Shown one piece after another: positions 8,381 to 17,239 of a stretch of DNA of 57,386 bases (positions are counted from its first letter, which is position 1; every line of letters starts with the position of its first letter). This DNA comes from an uncultured Gammaproteobacteria bacterium (GTDB lineage Bacteria > Pseudomonadota > Gammaproteobacteria > CAISUE01), in NCBI GenBank assembly GCA_903888615.1, contig CAISUE010000034.1:1-57386 (forward strand). Direction: 5' to 3'. Position numbers and translations under genes: made by a program. The notes beneath the pieces were generated by a model. That model was not told the DNA's origin, did no database searches, and saw only the letters and a list, made by a program, of their open reading frames with translations.

Positions 8381-9241
8381 ATGATCCACACGTTAACGAA
8401 TACGACGTTAGATAGCCTGGTTGTTGATCCAAGCTTGGTTGAACATTTAGAAAATGGTGCGATTCTGTATTTACCGAATTTACCCTTTACGTTATTAGCT
8501 TCTGAACAAGATTTATTATCAGCCGATATTATGCCGTTGAAGGCTAAAAATATCAGTTATGATCCGCGTAATCAAACGTTAAAAGCGTTTGAGCCACATC
8601 ATGCCCATTATGTTAAGTTAACAGCGATGCTGCAACGTTACAGTGAATTTGCCGCTAAGTTACTTGCTAAAACTGTACCCCATTATACGCAAGCGCTAGC
8701 GATAGCGCGCACCAGTTATCGACCGGTGGAAATAGCAGGAAGGATGGCAAAATCGTATCGCAAAGACGACAGTCGTTTGCACATCGATGCTTTTCCCGCC
8801 AGTCCGAATCAAGGTCAGCAATTATTACGGGTGTTTAGTAATGTGCATCCGCATCATCAACCGCGGGTGTGGCGGGTAGGCGAAGCGTTTCCCGAGGTGG
8901 TTAAGCACTTTAAGAATAACTTGCGCTTACCGTTGCCTTTCGTCAATCCTTTATTGCACGCGCTGCATATCACCCGGACGTTAAGAACGCCTTATGACAG
9001 CTTAATGCTGCAATTGCACGATGTGATGAAAGCCGATAGTCAGTATCAAGACCATGTGGCACAACAATGCTTAGAACTCACCGGCAGTTGGATCGTTTTT
9101 ACCGATCAAGTGTCGCATGCAGCAATGCGTGGTCAATATTGCCTAGAGCAAACCTTTATGTTACCTAGTTGTGCGCGAAAAAATCCTGACGCATCTCCAT
9201 TGCACGTGCTGCAACGCCAGATGGGTAGGGCTTTGGTTTAA
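8381..9241 (+). CDS. kdoO: Kdo hydroxylase (Kdo to Ko conversion in LPS inner core)
   Basis: An Fe(II)/2-oxoglutarate-dependent, O2-dependent hydroxylase that adds a 3-hydroxyl to the outer Kdo of Kdo2-lipid A to give Ko, as known for Burkholderia and Yersinia KdoO. The family hallmark HIDAFPASPNQGQ lies at about residues 134-146 and contains the metal-binding His-x-Asp. A second His (about 246, in DQVSHAAMRGQ) is a likely third ligand. The length of 286 fits. The ATG at 8381 is preceded by AAGGA at good spacing; a GTG at 8375 is also in frame but badly spaced. It ends on a TTAA shared with the convergent TPR gene. Confidence 0.85.
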   Translation: MIHTLTNTTLDSLVVDPSLVEHLENGAILYLPNLPFTLLASEQDLLSADIMPLKAKNISYDPRNQTLKAFEPHHAHYVKLTAMLQRYSEFAAKLLAKTVPHYTQALAIARTSYRPVEIAGRMAKSYRKDDSRLHIDAFPASPNQGQQLLRVFSNVHPHHQPRVWRVGEAFPEVVKHFKNNLRLPLPFVNPLLHALHITRTLRTPYDSLMLQLHDVMKADSQYQDHVAQQCLELTGSWIVFTDQVSHAAMRGQYCLEQTFMLPSCARKNPDASPLHVLQRQMGRALV

Positions 9242-9915
9242 TGTGAGCCTTTGTAGGGATCAATAGGCTTAAAAGTCTTCCGATCAGTCTTAGCGACGAA
9301 CGGTGGCGAAATAGAGATGAGGCGGCGATAATTCAAAAAACTACTGTAACGCCGCATGATCATTTTGTTTAACGGGTCAGCGGCAATAGCGCGTTTAAAA
9401 TAATCATGCGCTTGGGTAATTCCACCTAACATATCGTAAAGTTGAGCGCATTCAAACAGTAATTTTGCGGCAGATTTTTCCAGTTGTAAGCCTGATTGTA
9501 AGGTATCTAAGGCAATTTGATAGCGTGCTTGCATACGTTGAATCTTTGCCAGTAACAAACACACGGCAACACGGTTTGTCATCGGTGTTTCAGCTGTAAA
9601 ATCCAAGAGTAAATCTTCGGCTTGTTTTAATATGCTCTGTGTGTGGCGTTCTGCTACTGTTGCTGTTTTGCTGTAAGCCGCATCGTATTCGCCCTGCAGT
9701 AACGCTTTAAGCAAGCAGTTTGCTTCGTAAAAACGGGCAACTAAATTGGTTGTTATCGAACAGCGATCGATATTTAATAAGGCGATGAAATTGTCTGCCG
9801 CTTCAGCATAGAGATTCAATTGTAAACTATTAAAGGCCGCCTGCAGCATTGCTTGTGATGGAGCACTGAGGTTTTCACCGCACTGGGTTAAGCAAATAGT
9901 CAATTCAGCCTGCAT
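9238..9915 (-). CDS. TPR-repeat protein, possibly 5'-frameshifted
   Basis: A 225-residue helical protein with tetratricopeptide-like repeats, clearest at residues 130-195 (ALDTLQSGLQL, then LLFECAQLYDMLGG and AHDYFKRAIAADP). No signal peptide or membrane segment is visible, so it is probably a cytoplasmic scaffold or adaptor. The ATG at 9915 has no ribosome site. Upstream the same frame stays open, and another frame offers ATG at 9992 (MSKASVMRKRTNLIEMG) that would join it after insertion of one G in the GGG run near 9945. The annotated start may therefore be an artefact of a frameshift. Confidence 0.65.
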   Translation of the reverse strand: MQAELTICLTQCGENLSAPSQAMLQAAFNSLQLNLYAEAADNFIALLNIDRCSITTNLVARFYEANCLLKALLQGEYDAAYSKTATVAERHTQSILKQAEDLLLDFTAETPMTNRVAVCLLLAKIQRMQARYQIALDTLQSGLQLEKSAAKLLFECAQLYDMLGGITQAHDYFKRAIAADPLNKMIMRRYSSFLNYRRLISISPPFVAKTDRKTFKPIDPYKGSH

Positions 9916-9992
9916 CAATTCAATCGATTCTGAGTCTAATAGCCCATTTCGATAAGATTTGTGCGCTTGCGCATTACGCTGGCTTTACTCAT

Positions 9993-10474
9993 AAGGGTAT
10001 TCTCATTATTATTGACAATTACAAAATTATTTTGCATCTATTAATCTTTTTCTATGAAAAAGTAGCATTGTTTAATCAAAATTAATGAATAGACAGGTGT
10101 TTTCTTTAAGCAATGCCCATCTTAGTTTTAGATGTAACGGGCATTTGTGTTTGCTTAAGGTTATTAAATGATTTTTAGTTGTGAGCGGCTATACAGATTT
10201 ACCTTAGATTTCTTTAGGGGTAGCCCTAAACTATCATGCCGCTCTGAATGCCATTGGATGAAATGAGCCTTTCGTTCTATTTCTGAACGCCTTTATGGGT
10301 ATAGCTTAAGCATATAAAGAATTTATTATTAGCAATAAATGATACAATTATCAACAACAAGTTAATTATTGTATATAATAATTAACTTGTTGTTATTTAC
10401 TGCGTTTTGTTTAACCAATGGCCATTTGAAACGAATTCTGCCGTTTATTTTTGTATTAACAAGGAAATTTGACT
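9993..10474. other. Intergenic region rich in hairpins, no gene
   Basis: About 480 bp without a coding frame, AT-rich. It contains an imperfect stem-loop at 10106-10158 (outer TTAAGCAA/TTGCTTAA), a short hairpin at 10213-10230 (TTTAGGG/CCCTAAA) and a perfect 18-bp palindrome at 10353-10394. It separates the minus-strand TPR gene from the plus-strand two-component system and so must carry both promoters. A small RNA is possible but unproven. Confidence 0.5.
10353..10394. promoter_or_regulatory. Perfect 18-bp palindrome upstream of the sensor kinase
   Basis: AACAACAAGTTAATTATT at 10353-10370 is repeated in inverted form at 10377-10394 around the 6-nt centre GTATAT. It lies 80 bp before the kinase start. 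The symmetry fits a dimeric regulator binding site, for example for the adjacent FixJ-like regulator. As RNA it would form a long AT-rich hairpin. Confidence 0.55.
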
Positions 10475-12385
10475 GTGACTCTGTTAGATTTTGATCGTAC
10501 TGATAGTTACACGATGGCAGAATTGCTTGAAAAAAAAGACTTAACCTACCGCCGGTTAAGTCGTAGTTTGTCAGTTTTGCTCACTGCCCTTACGATAGCT
10601 AATAAAAATGCAACCGCTTTAAGCCAATCGATCAGTGCCAATTTAACTGACCTGCAGCATTTTAAAAAACTTTCTACCCAATTTCAAACGTTGCACCACA
10701 ATAGTGTCAACATCGCTGCTTTACTTAAATTAGGCTTTGCTTTAATTGCTGAGCACGATCCGTTGAAAATGTTTGCTTTATTCAGCAAAGGCGTTTTGAC
10801 TATCATGAAGGCAAGCCATGTGGTAGTCGGTATTTTGGATGAAAATGCGCTGTTTTCAGGCTGTTTTTATAGTATAGATCCACATGAAAATCTTCATGCG
10901 GTGCAGGCAAGCACCGTCAGTATTTTGAGTGCAGAGTTTCTTGCGCGGTTCATTAGCCAAAAAACCGTGCTTCGTCTTAGCGAATTAAAAACCCGTCATT
11001 TAGCCGCGAATGGTCAACGGTTTGTCAAACAAGCGTTTTTAGGGGGTTCATTTGCTGCAGCTCGTAACAGGGTGGGCTTGTGTTATTTTATCGCTAAAGT
11101 AAGTGAGCCAGCGTTTAGTCTTAAAGATGAACGTCTTGTAACCACCATCGTCAGAAAATTCGCTGTCTTGTACGAAAACAGCCAACTCTATGAAGAAATT
11201 CAACGACGCTCGTTAATGTTATTTCGGGAAGTGACGGAACGAAAGCGCATCGAGGATGAATTAAGTCAAAACCAACAGCGATTAAAACTCGCTTTAGAAA
11301 CAGGTCGGATGAATTGTTGGGATTGGGATATTAACAGTGGTTTTATTTATGAATTTGGCGATTTTGGAGCGTTATTTCACTCTTTAACAGAGCCGGCGAG
11401 TAACCTCAGCCAAGGCACGGTCAGTCATTTTTTAAGCCGTATTTTTGAAGAAGATCAAGCAAAGGTGCGCGCTAAAATTGACGCTGCTTTAAAACTGGGT
11501 GAAAAGATAGACATGGAATTTCGTATTCGGATGGCCGATGATTCTATTCAGTGGATTTCTTCTCGAGCTAACACGTTTGTGGATGTCAATGGGCAGCCTT
11601 ACCGAATGGTTGGTGTCAGTGTCATTGTAACCAATCGCAAAAATGCCGAAGCTTTAGCACGCATCCATCAAACGGAACTCTCACGGGTAGCGCGGGTGAA
11701 TTCTATGGGCGAAATGGCTTCAGCATTAGCGCATGAATTAAGTCAACCGTTAACTGTGATTAATACCTATGTCAGCGGTTGCATTCATCGACTTGAAGGA
11801 GGTGTTAAAGATACGACTTTGATTATCCACGCCATGAAAAAAGCCATGTTAAATGTTGAATTAGCCGGTGCAATCATTCATCGCATGAAAAATTTTGTCC
11901 GTGACGGTGAATTACATGCTGAAAAAATATTAATCACTGTGGTTATCAATAAAGTCGTTTCGTTGATTCACGATGAAACCAAAGATAAACGGATTAGGAT
12001 TCACGTTGACTGTGAAGAAAATTTACCGTTAATTTATGCTGATAAAATTCAAATTAAGCAAGTTTTATTTAACCTGATTCGTAACGCTATTGAAGCGATG
12101 CGTCATGCAAAAACCCCTAAACCTACGCTCACTATTAAAGCTGCAAAGGCACAGACTTTAATGGTAAGTGTGCTGGATAATGGACCTGGCATTGCACTTA
12201 ATATCAGTGATTTACTCTTCTCGCCCAATGTTAGCACCAAACTCGATAGTATGGGAATGGGCTTGGCTATTTGCCGCACGATCATTGAAGCGCATGGTGG
12301 CCAATTGCGTGTATCGAATAGCCCTTTAAGTGGTGCCTGTTTTCAATTTACCTTGCCGCTTATGGATGTTAGTGATGATGGATAA
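10475..12385 (+). CDS. Soluble GAF-PAS sensor histidine kinase (FixL/TodS-like)
   Basis: A 636-residue kinase without membrane segments. Order: a helical N-terminus; a GAF-like region at ~65-240; a PAS domain with PAC at ~265-385 (EFRIRMADDSIQWIS); a HisKA domain with SALAHELSQPL carrying the phospho-acceptor His near 420; and an HATPase_c domain with NLIRNAIEA (N box), DNGPGI (G1) and MGMGLAICRTI (G2). GTG at 10475 is chosen because AAGGA lies 9 nt upstream; a TTG at 10469 is too close. It overlaps the FixJ-like regulator by 11 bp. It resembles FixL, but no haem-binding PAS signature is seen, so the ligand is unknown. Confidence 0.85.
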   Translation: MTLLDFDRTDSYTMAELLEKKDLTYRRLSRSLSVLLTALTIANKNATALSQSISANLTDLQHFKKLSTQFQTLHHNSVNIAALLKLGFALIAEHDPLKMFALFSKGVLTIMKASHVVVGILDENALFSGCFYSIDPHENLHAVQASTVSILSAEFLARFISQKTVLRLSELKTRHLAANGQRFVKQAFLGGSFAAARNRVGLCYFIAKVSEPAFSLKDERLVTTIVRKFAVLYENSQLYEEIQRRSLMLFREVTERKRIEDELSQNQQRLKLALETGRMNCWDWDINSGFIYEFGDFGALFHSLTEPASNLSQGTVSHFLSRIFEEDQAKVRAKIDAALKLGEKIDMEFRIRMADDSIQWISSRANTFVDVNGQPYRMVGVSVIVTNRKNAEALARIHQTELSRVARVNSMGEMASALAHELSQPLTVINTYVSGCIHRLEGGVKDTTLIIHAMKKAMLNVELAGAIIHRMKNFVRDGELHAEKILITVVINKVVSLIHDETKDKRIRIHVDCEENLPLIYADKIQIKQVLFNLIRNAIEAMRHAKTPKPTLTIKAAKAQTLMVSVLDNGPGIALNISDLLFSPNVSTKLDSMGMGLAICRTIIEAHGGQLRVSNSPLSGACFQFTLPLMDVSDDG

Positions 12386-13007
12386 GCATGAGGGGGCTGT
12401 TATCGTTATTGATGATGATCAAAAAATACGCGATGCTCTACGGTGGTTATTTGAATCGGTTTATTTGAATGTCGTTTGTTTTGCTAGCGCGGTAGAATTT
12501 TTAGCGTATTACCAAAAGCAGCAGCGGGGGTGTTTAATCATTGATGTGCGAATGCCTGGCATGAGTGGTTTAGAATTGTTAGAACAACTTAAACGTCAAA
12601 AATGTCCCTTAGCGATCATTGTCATCACCGGTCATGGGGATATTCCGATGGCCGTTCGCGCTATGAAAGCGGGTGCCATGGATTTTATTTTAAAGCCTTT
12701 CAATGACCAATACTTGCTGGAAAAAATCCAAACAGCCCTCCAGCAAACCGCTGGGCAACTAAAAGACAACTTACCTACAGATGTCATCCTGTGTTTTGAA
12801 ACACTCACGCGACGTGAACGGGAGATCATGGCGTTAGTGGTAGCTGGTAAATTAAATAAACAAATCGCCCATGAATTAAGTATCGCTTTATCAACAGTAG
12901 AATTGCATCGCGCGAAAGTTATGCAAAAAATGCACGTAAAAACCCTCGCTCAACTGGTCAAATATGCACTGCAATTAGAATCTATGGCAACCATCACTGA
13001 AAATTAA
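12375..13007 (+). CDS. FixJ/NarL-type response regulator
   Basis: A 210-residue regulator. The receiver at ~8-125 has the acidic pocket VIDDD, phospho-acceptor Asp in IIDVRMPGMSG (about residue 57), Thr in VITGHGD and Lys in LKPF. A LuxR-type HTH follows at ~145-205 (LTRREREIMALVVAGKLNKQIA). This is the FixJ/TodT/StyR layout. The start overlaps the kinase gene, giving translational coupling, so the two are almost certainly a cognate pair. The 42-bp palindrome upstream of the kinase is a candidate target. The following antiporter gene starts 61 bp later and may be in the same regulon. Confidence 0.9.
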   Translation: MMDKHEGAVIVIDDDQKIRDALRWLFESVYLNVVCFASAVEFLAYYQKQQRGCLIIDVRMPGMSGLELLEQLKRQKCPLAIIVITGHGDIPMAVRAMKAGAMDFILKPFNDQYLLEKIQTALQQTAGQLKDNLPTDVILCFETLTRREREIMALVVAGKLNKQIAHELSIALSTVELHRAKVMQKMHVKTLAQLVKYALQLESMATITEN

Positions 13008-13067
13008 TGGTTTTCTAATAGCATCGTGCTAAGATCAACGCTTTCAGGCATGTTCTTGAGGTTAATT

Positions 13068-14471
13068 ATGCACACCAAACCCGCTAAACCCTTAGGTTTT
13101 TTTGTTTTAATGTTGATTATCGTCGGTTCGATTGACAGTATTCGTAATTTACCGGCAACGGCGATTTTCGGCGAACCACTGATTTTCTTTTTTTTGTTTG
13201 GTGCGATCACTTTTTTATTGCCCACAGCATTATTGTCAGCGGAATTAGCGTCGACTTGGGGTGAGCATGGGGGTATTTATTTTTGGGTTAAAAAAGCTTT
13301 TGGAGACCATGTCGGTACCCTGGCGATTTGGTTGCAATGGGTCAATACAGTTGTGTGGATGCCGACGATTTTATCGTTTATTGCCAGTACCTTGGCGTAT
13401 TTAATCGCTCCAAAACTCGCCACTAATCCTTATTATTTATTGATAGCGATTTTAACGTTATTATGGCTATTGACATTTATTACGTCTAAAGGCATTCGTA
13501 TTTCCGGTAAATTAGCTGCGGGTTGTACTATTTTTGGGGTATTTTTACCCATGTTTGCCTTGATTATTTTAGGTGCTTGTTGGTTAGCCAGTGGCAAACC
13601 GGTTAATTTGCATTTAACGTGGCACGGTGTTATACCACACTTTACCCATTGGGATAGTTGGGTTTCATTGACCGCGGTCATGACCTCGTTTTTAGGGGCG
13701 GAATTAGCGACCGTGAATGTTAGGGATGTGCACAATCCAACGCGTAATTTCCCCAAAGCATTGTTAACTGCGGTTATTTTAATTCTTATCACCATGATTT
13801 TAGGGTCCCTGACCATTGCATTAATGATTCCGGCTCATCAAATCAATTTAATGAATGGCACTATGGAAACCTTGCAAGGTTTTTTTGCCAGTTATCATTT
13901 GACGTATCTAATGCCAATCGCTGTTTTGATGATTTTCGCGGGTGCTTTCGGTGAAATGGTTAATTGGACTACCTCTCCTGCGCGTGGTTTAACGCAAACC
14001 ATTGATAATGGCTATTTACCTGAACTATTGCGTTCACCGGATACGCTCATTCCTTATAAGCGCGTGTTAATGGTGCAATCGATTATCGCCAGTTTTATTA
14101 GCTGCCTGTTTATTTTATTGCCTAAAATCAATAGTTCTTATTGGTTATTAACGGTTTTAAGTACGGAAGTGTATATGGCTATGTATATGATGTTATTTAT
14201 TGCTGGCTTATGTTTAGCGTATAAATTTCCAAATGACAAAGCGACTTTTAAATTGCCGGGTGGGAGGGTTGGTCGATGGCTGATCTGTTGTTTGGGTTTG
14301 ATTGGTACAGGCTTAACGTTAATTATTGGCTTTTTTCCACCGACCGATGTGGCTTTATCAATGAGTCATTACACACACTATTTTATTGTCGGTTTAATCT
14401 GCATGGTTTTGCCCGTATTTGGCATGTTTGGTTATAAGGCATGGAATACATGGCAGGGGCGCAAGCTTTGA
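13068..14471 (+). CDS. APC-family amino acid permease (glutamate/GABA antiporter type)
   Basis: A 467-residue inner-membrane protein with about 12 hydrophobic segments. The N-terminus carries the APC hallmark (IVGSIDSIRNLPATAIFGE, then SAELAST and GGIYFWVKKAFG), as in the glutamate:GABA antiporter/YjeM subgroup abundant in Legionella and Coxiella. It likely exchanges amino acids across the inner membrane; the substrate cannot be fixed from sequence. The ATG at 13068 follows TTGAGG at short spacing. It follows the FixJ-like regulator on the same strand. Confidence 0.85.
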   Translation: MHTKPAKPLGFFVLMLIIVGSIDSIRNLPATAIFGEPLIFFFLFGAITFLLPTALLSAELASTWGEHGGIYFWVKKAFGDHVGTLAIWLQWVNTVVWMPTILSFIASTLAYLIAPKLATNPYYLLIAILTLLWLLTFITSKGIRISGKLAAGCTIFGVFLPMFALIILGACWLASGKPVNLHLTWHGVIPHFTHWDSWVSLTAVMTSFLGAELATVNVRDVHNPTRNFPKALLTAVILILITMILGSLTIALMIPAHQINLMNGTMETLQGFFASYHLTYLMPIAVLMIFAGAFGEMVNWTTSPARGLTQTIDNGYLPELLRSPDTLIPYKRVLMVQSIIASFISCLFILLPKINSSYWLLTVLSTEVYMAMYMMLFIAGLCLAYKFPNDKATFKLPGGRVGRWLICCLGLIGTGLTLIIGFFPPTDVALSMSHYTHYFIVGLICMVLPVFGMFGYKAWNTWQGRKL

Positions 14472-14531
14472 GTTAATGCTTAAAACCAGTTATAGTAGCA
14501 GCTTTAATTATTTCTATGAGAATCGGTGGTT

Positions 14532-15266
14532 ATGAAGGTGAAATGCTTGTTAGGGACAATAGGGGTCACATTCATGATGATTCATGTGAGTTACGCTGAT
14601 GATGATCCTTATCAAACCTATAATCGCCATGCGTTTGCTATGAATCAACAAGTTGATAAAGCGATTTTGCGTCCTGTTGCAACCGTCTATAAAGATATCT
14701 TGCCGAATTATGCCAGGCGACGGTTAAGTGTCTTTTTCGCTAATCTTGGCACGTTACCCATTGCCGCCAATGATTTTTTAGAAGCGAAATTTTATGAAGG
14801 TAGCTGTAATCTATGGCGTTTCTTTTTTAATTCGACCCTAGGTATCGCGGGTTTATACGATGTCGCCACCAGCATGGGTTTACCGGAAACGACCGCAGAT
14901 TTCGGTATGACATTGGCACAATGGGGTTATAATGACAGCCATTATTTGGTTATTCCTTTATTAGGTCCCAGTACCGTGCGTGATGCAATGGGTCTTGGGG
15001 TCAGTCAAATGACATTATCGGTTTATCCGTATATCGATGATGTTAGCGTTAGGAATAGTTTGGAAGTCACCAATTTAATTCAGTCAAGAGCGCAGTTGCT
15101 GGATTTTCAAGCATTGAGTGATCAAGCATCGGTCGACCCTTATATTTTCGAACGCAATGCCTATTTGCAACGGCGTAATTATCTTTTAATGCAAAATATC
15201 GCTCATTATCAATCTTCATCCACCAATTCAATGAGTCAAAGTCAGGATCCTTTTATCGATGAATAA
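14532..15266 (+). CDS. mlaA: MlaA/VacJ-family outer-membrane phospholipid transport protein
   Basis: MlaA removes mislocalised phospholipids from the outer leaflet of the outer membrane and passes them to MlaC and MlaFEDB. Seen: DPYQTYNRHAFAMNQQVDKAILRPVA, then FFANL, NDFLEAKF, FFNSTLGIAGLYDVA and DFGMTLAQWG, all family blocks. The N-terminus is a signal peptide (MKVKCLLGTIGVTFMMIHVSYA, then DDDP) without the usual lipobox cysteine, so this copy appears to be cleaved by signal peptidase I rather than lipidated. GTG at 14526 is an alternative start. It overlaps the next gene by 8 bp. No other mla genes are in the window. Confidence 0.88.
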   Translation: MKVKCLLGTIGVTFMMIHVSYADDDPYQTYNRHAFAMNQQVDKAILRPVATVYKDILPNYARRRLSVFFANLGTLPIAANDFLEAKFYEGSCNLWRFFFNSTLGIAGLYDVATSMGLPETTADFGMTLAQWGYNDSHYLVIPLLGPSTVRDAMGLGVSQMTLSVYPYIDDVSVRNSLEVTNLIQSRAQLLDFQALSDQASVDPYIFERNAYLQRRNYLLMQNIAHYQSSSTNSMSQSQDPFIDE

Positions 15267-16209
15267 AGCTTGTGGCGTTAATATAGTGGCTTTTTTTCTG
15301 CTGATTAGTTCTGAAAATGCGTTAGCCGATGTGAGTCAAGCAGTGACATTTGCCAGTCAAGCGGGGGTGGTTGCTGGCGCTGCTCAAGCGTGCGGCCAAT
15401 CCATTGGCGTTATGACAGCCCGAACCCATGAAGCGATCAACGCCTTAAGTATGGATTCGGCCGATGTCAATAATGCCTTAGGCTCTTACCAACGTGCTGT
15501 GAGTGATTCTGCTGCTAGTCAAGCCTTAAGCCAACAATTAACGTGCAGTAAAGTGGTCGCTGATTTTAATCAGTTACCCATTTTGCAAGCGGATTATAAA
15601 CAAACGGTCATTGCGCAATTTTCCCAGCCAAGTCCGACTAATAGCACCGTTCCTGCTCAAACACCCATGCAAGCCAGTATGCAAATTGCTATGACCAGCG
15701 CACCGCTGCCTGTTTCTGCCGTAAATAGTCAACCAGCCAGCACGACGGCATCACCAGCCACTCCAAGCCCGGCTTTTCCCGTTGATAACAGTCAATCGAC
15801 TTTACAAAGGGTGCAACAAACAGTGCCGAATCAACAAATGGTAACAGCCAATAGCGCAACGTCTACTTCGGCAATGACCTTAGATCAACAAAATGCTGCC
15901 AATGCGGCTGCTAAATTAAAATTAGCCCAACAATTAGCCGATATGGCACAAGGTTTAGTGGCAACGTCTAACGCTGCTACACCTTACCCTGAACAAAATC
16001 CGGCGTTTACACAATACCAAGCTTCGGCAGTGAATCCTGATAATGCGCATAATGGCACCAATAATCCCGCGTACAATGCCCCATTGGGTGTCCAAGCTTA
16101 TCCACCTGGCACGAATATGAATAATGCAACGGCGCTTATCGGTGAACCTGGTACTTCATCCTACCCCCCTACGACATCATCTTCTACCCCTACGCCTTAT
16201 GGGCCTTAA
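15259..16209 (+). CDS. Secreted low-complexity protein (Q/A/T/P-rich), unknown function
   Basis: It encodes 316 residues with an N-terminal signal peptide ending ENALA before DVSQ. An Ala-rich helical domain at ~25-110 has two cysteines (AAQACGQSIG and QLTCSKVVADF), likely a disulfide. The rest is unstructured and rich in Gln, Ala, Thr, Pro and Asn, ending in a Pro/Ser/Thr tail (SYPPTTSSSTPTPYGP). It overlaps mlaA by 8 bp, so it is probably co-translated with it and acts in the envelope. The composition suggests a periplasmic or surface spacer. The family is not recognised. Confidence 0.7.
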   Translation: MNKACGVNIVAFFLLISSENALADVSQAVTFASQAGVVAGAAQACGQSIGVMTARTHEAINALSMDSADVNNALGSYQRAVSDSAASQALSQQLTCSKVVADFNQLPILQADYKQTVIAQFSQPSPTNSTVPAQTPMQASMQIAMTSAPLPVSAVNSQPASTTASPATPSPAFPVDNSQSTLQRVQQTVPNQQMVTANSATSTSAMTLDQQNAANAAAKLKLAQQLADMAQGLVATSNAATPYPEQNPAFTQYQASAVNPDNAHNGTNNPAYNAPLGVQAYPPGTNMNNATALIGEPGTSSYPPTTSSSTPTPYGP

Positions 16210-16255
16210 GTGCCCGATGTGCGATAGGGGGATTTTTATTACTGAGTAATGTACT

Positions 16256-17239
16256 GTGACTTTTCGCTTATTTGATCTTAAACCGTGTCAAGCACCTTCT
16301 TGGGCGCGTGGTGGCCATGGGCAAACCCTATGGAATTTTTGTTTACCCAATCTTAATGTAGAAATTCAGCACGAAAAAATTCTTTTAAGCTTGCCAGATA
16401 AAGATCAATTAGCGTTGTTATATACCGAAGGCTGTTCGGATATCGTGGTGTATTTATTTCATGGTTTGAGTGGTGGCGCTACTTCAGATTATATGATGCG
16501 CATGGCACAAATAGCCATTGCGCGTGGACACTCGGTGTATCGTGTCAATCATCGCGGTTGTGGAGATGGGGTAGGGTTGGCACGCTTACCTTACCATTCG
16601 GGGCGTGGTGATGATATTTCTGAAGTGTTAGCGTATGGCCGTTTAAAACATCCTAAAAAACAGCACATTGCCATCGGCTTTTCGCTAAGTGGCAATGCGT
16701 TGTTGACGTTATTAACAGGTTTAAAAGGTTCGGTACTGCCTGATGCAGCCATTAGTGTGAATGCACCTATCGACTTGGCAGCCGCTTCCGATAAGTTAAA
16801 ATTAGGGTTAAATCGCTTATACGATTGGTATTTTGTCGGCCGTTTACGTCGCGCGATTGCTGCTCAATATCAGCATGGTCATTTGGTTGATAAAGTGATT
16901 GTGCCCCGTTTAAGCACCTTAAGGCAATTGGATTCCCTTTATACCGCTCCCCAATGTGGTTTTGAAAGTGCTGAAGATTATTATCAGCAGTGTTCAACCC
17001 ATCCTTATTTAAGTCAGATCACCATTCCAACCATTTTATTGACAGCCCACGATGATCCATTTATTCCGGTTGAAAGTTATCTCAGTGCGCAATTGTCAGC
17101 AACGACCCAATTGCATATTGAACCTTCTGGTGGCCATTTGGGGTATTTATCGCGCACGAAAACACCCCTGGGCAGTTATCGTTGGTTAGATTATGCGTTA
17201 TGTCAATGTTTGCAAGAATTAACCGATGAACAATTTTAA
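16256..17239 (+). CDS. YheT-family alpha/beta hydrolase
   Basis: A 327-residue hydrolase of the YheT/ABHD1-3 family (putative esterases). Family start W-A-RGGHGQTLWNF at ~17-29, oxyanion region VYLFHGLSGG, a conserved VNHRGCGDG block, nucleophile elbow GFSLSGNALL (Ser about 143), acid in TAHDDPFIP and terminal His in PSGGHLGYLS. The physiological substrate of the family is uncertain. The GTG start at 16256 is the best placed; the frame is closed shortly upstream. Its stop codon overlaps that of the convergent beta-barrel gene in a TTAA at 17236-17239. Confidence 0.88.
   Translation: MTFRLFDLKPCQAPSWARGGHGQTLWNFCLPNLNVEIQHEKILLSLPDKDQLALLYTEGCSDIVVYLFHGLSGGATSDYMMRMAQIAIARGHSVYRVNHRGCGDGVGLARLPYHSGRGDDISEVLAYGRLKHPKKQHIAIGFSLSGNALLTLLTGLKGSVLPDAAISVNAPIDLAAASDKLKLGLNRLYDWYFVGRLRRAIAAQYQHGHLVDKVIVPRLSTLRQLDSLYTAPQCGFESAEDYYQQCSTHPYLSQITIPTILLTAHDDPFIPVESYLSAQLSATTQLHIEPSGGHLGYLSRTKTPLGSYRWLDYALCQCLQELTDEQF

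Noticed and set aside
13433-13816. Minus-strand 127-codon frame
   Set aside because: Fully inside the APC permease gene in antisense; composition is that of a complement of membrane codons.
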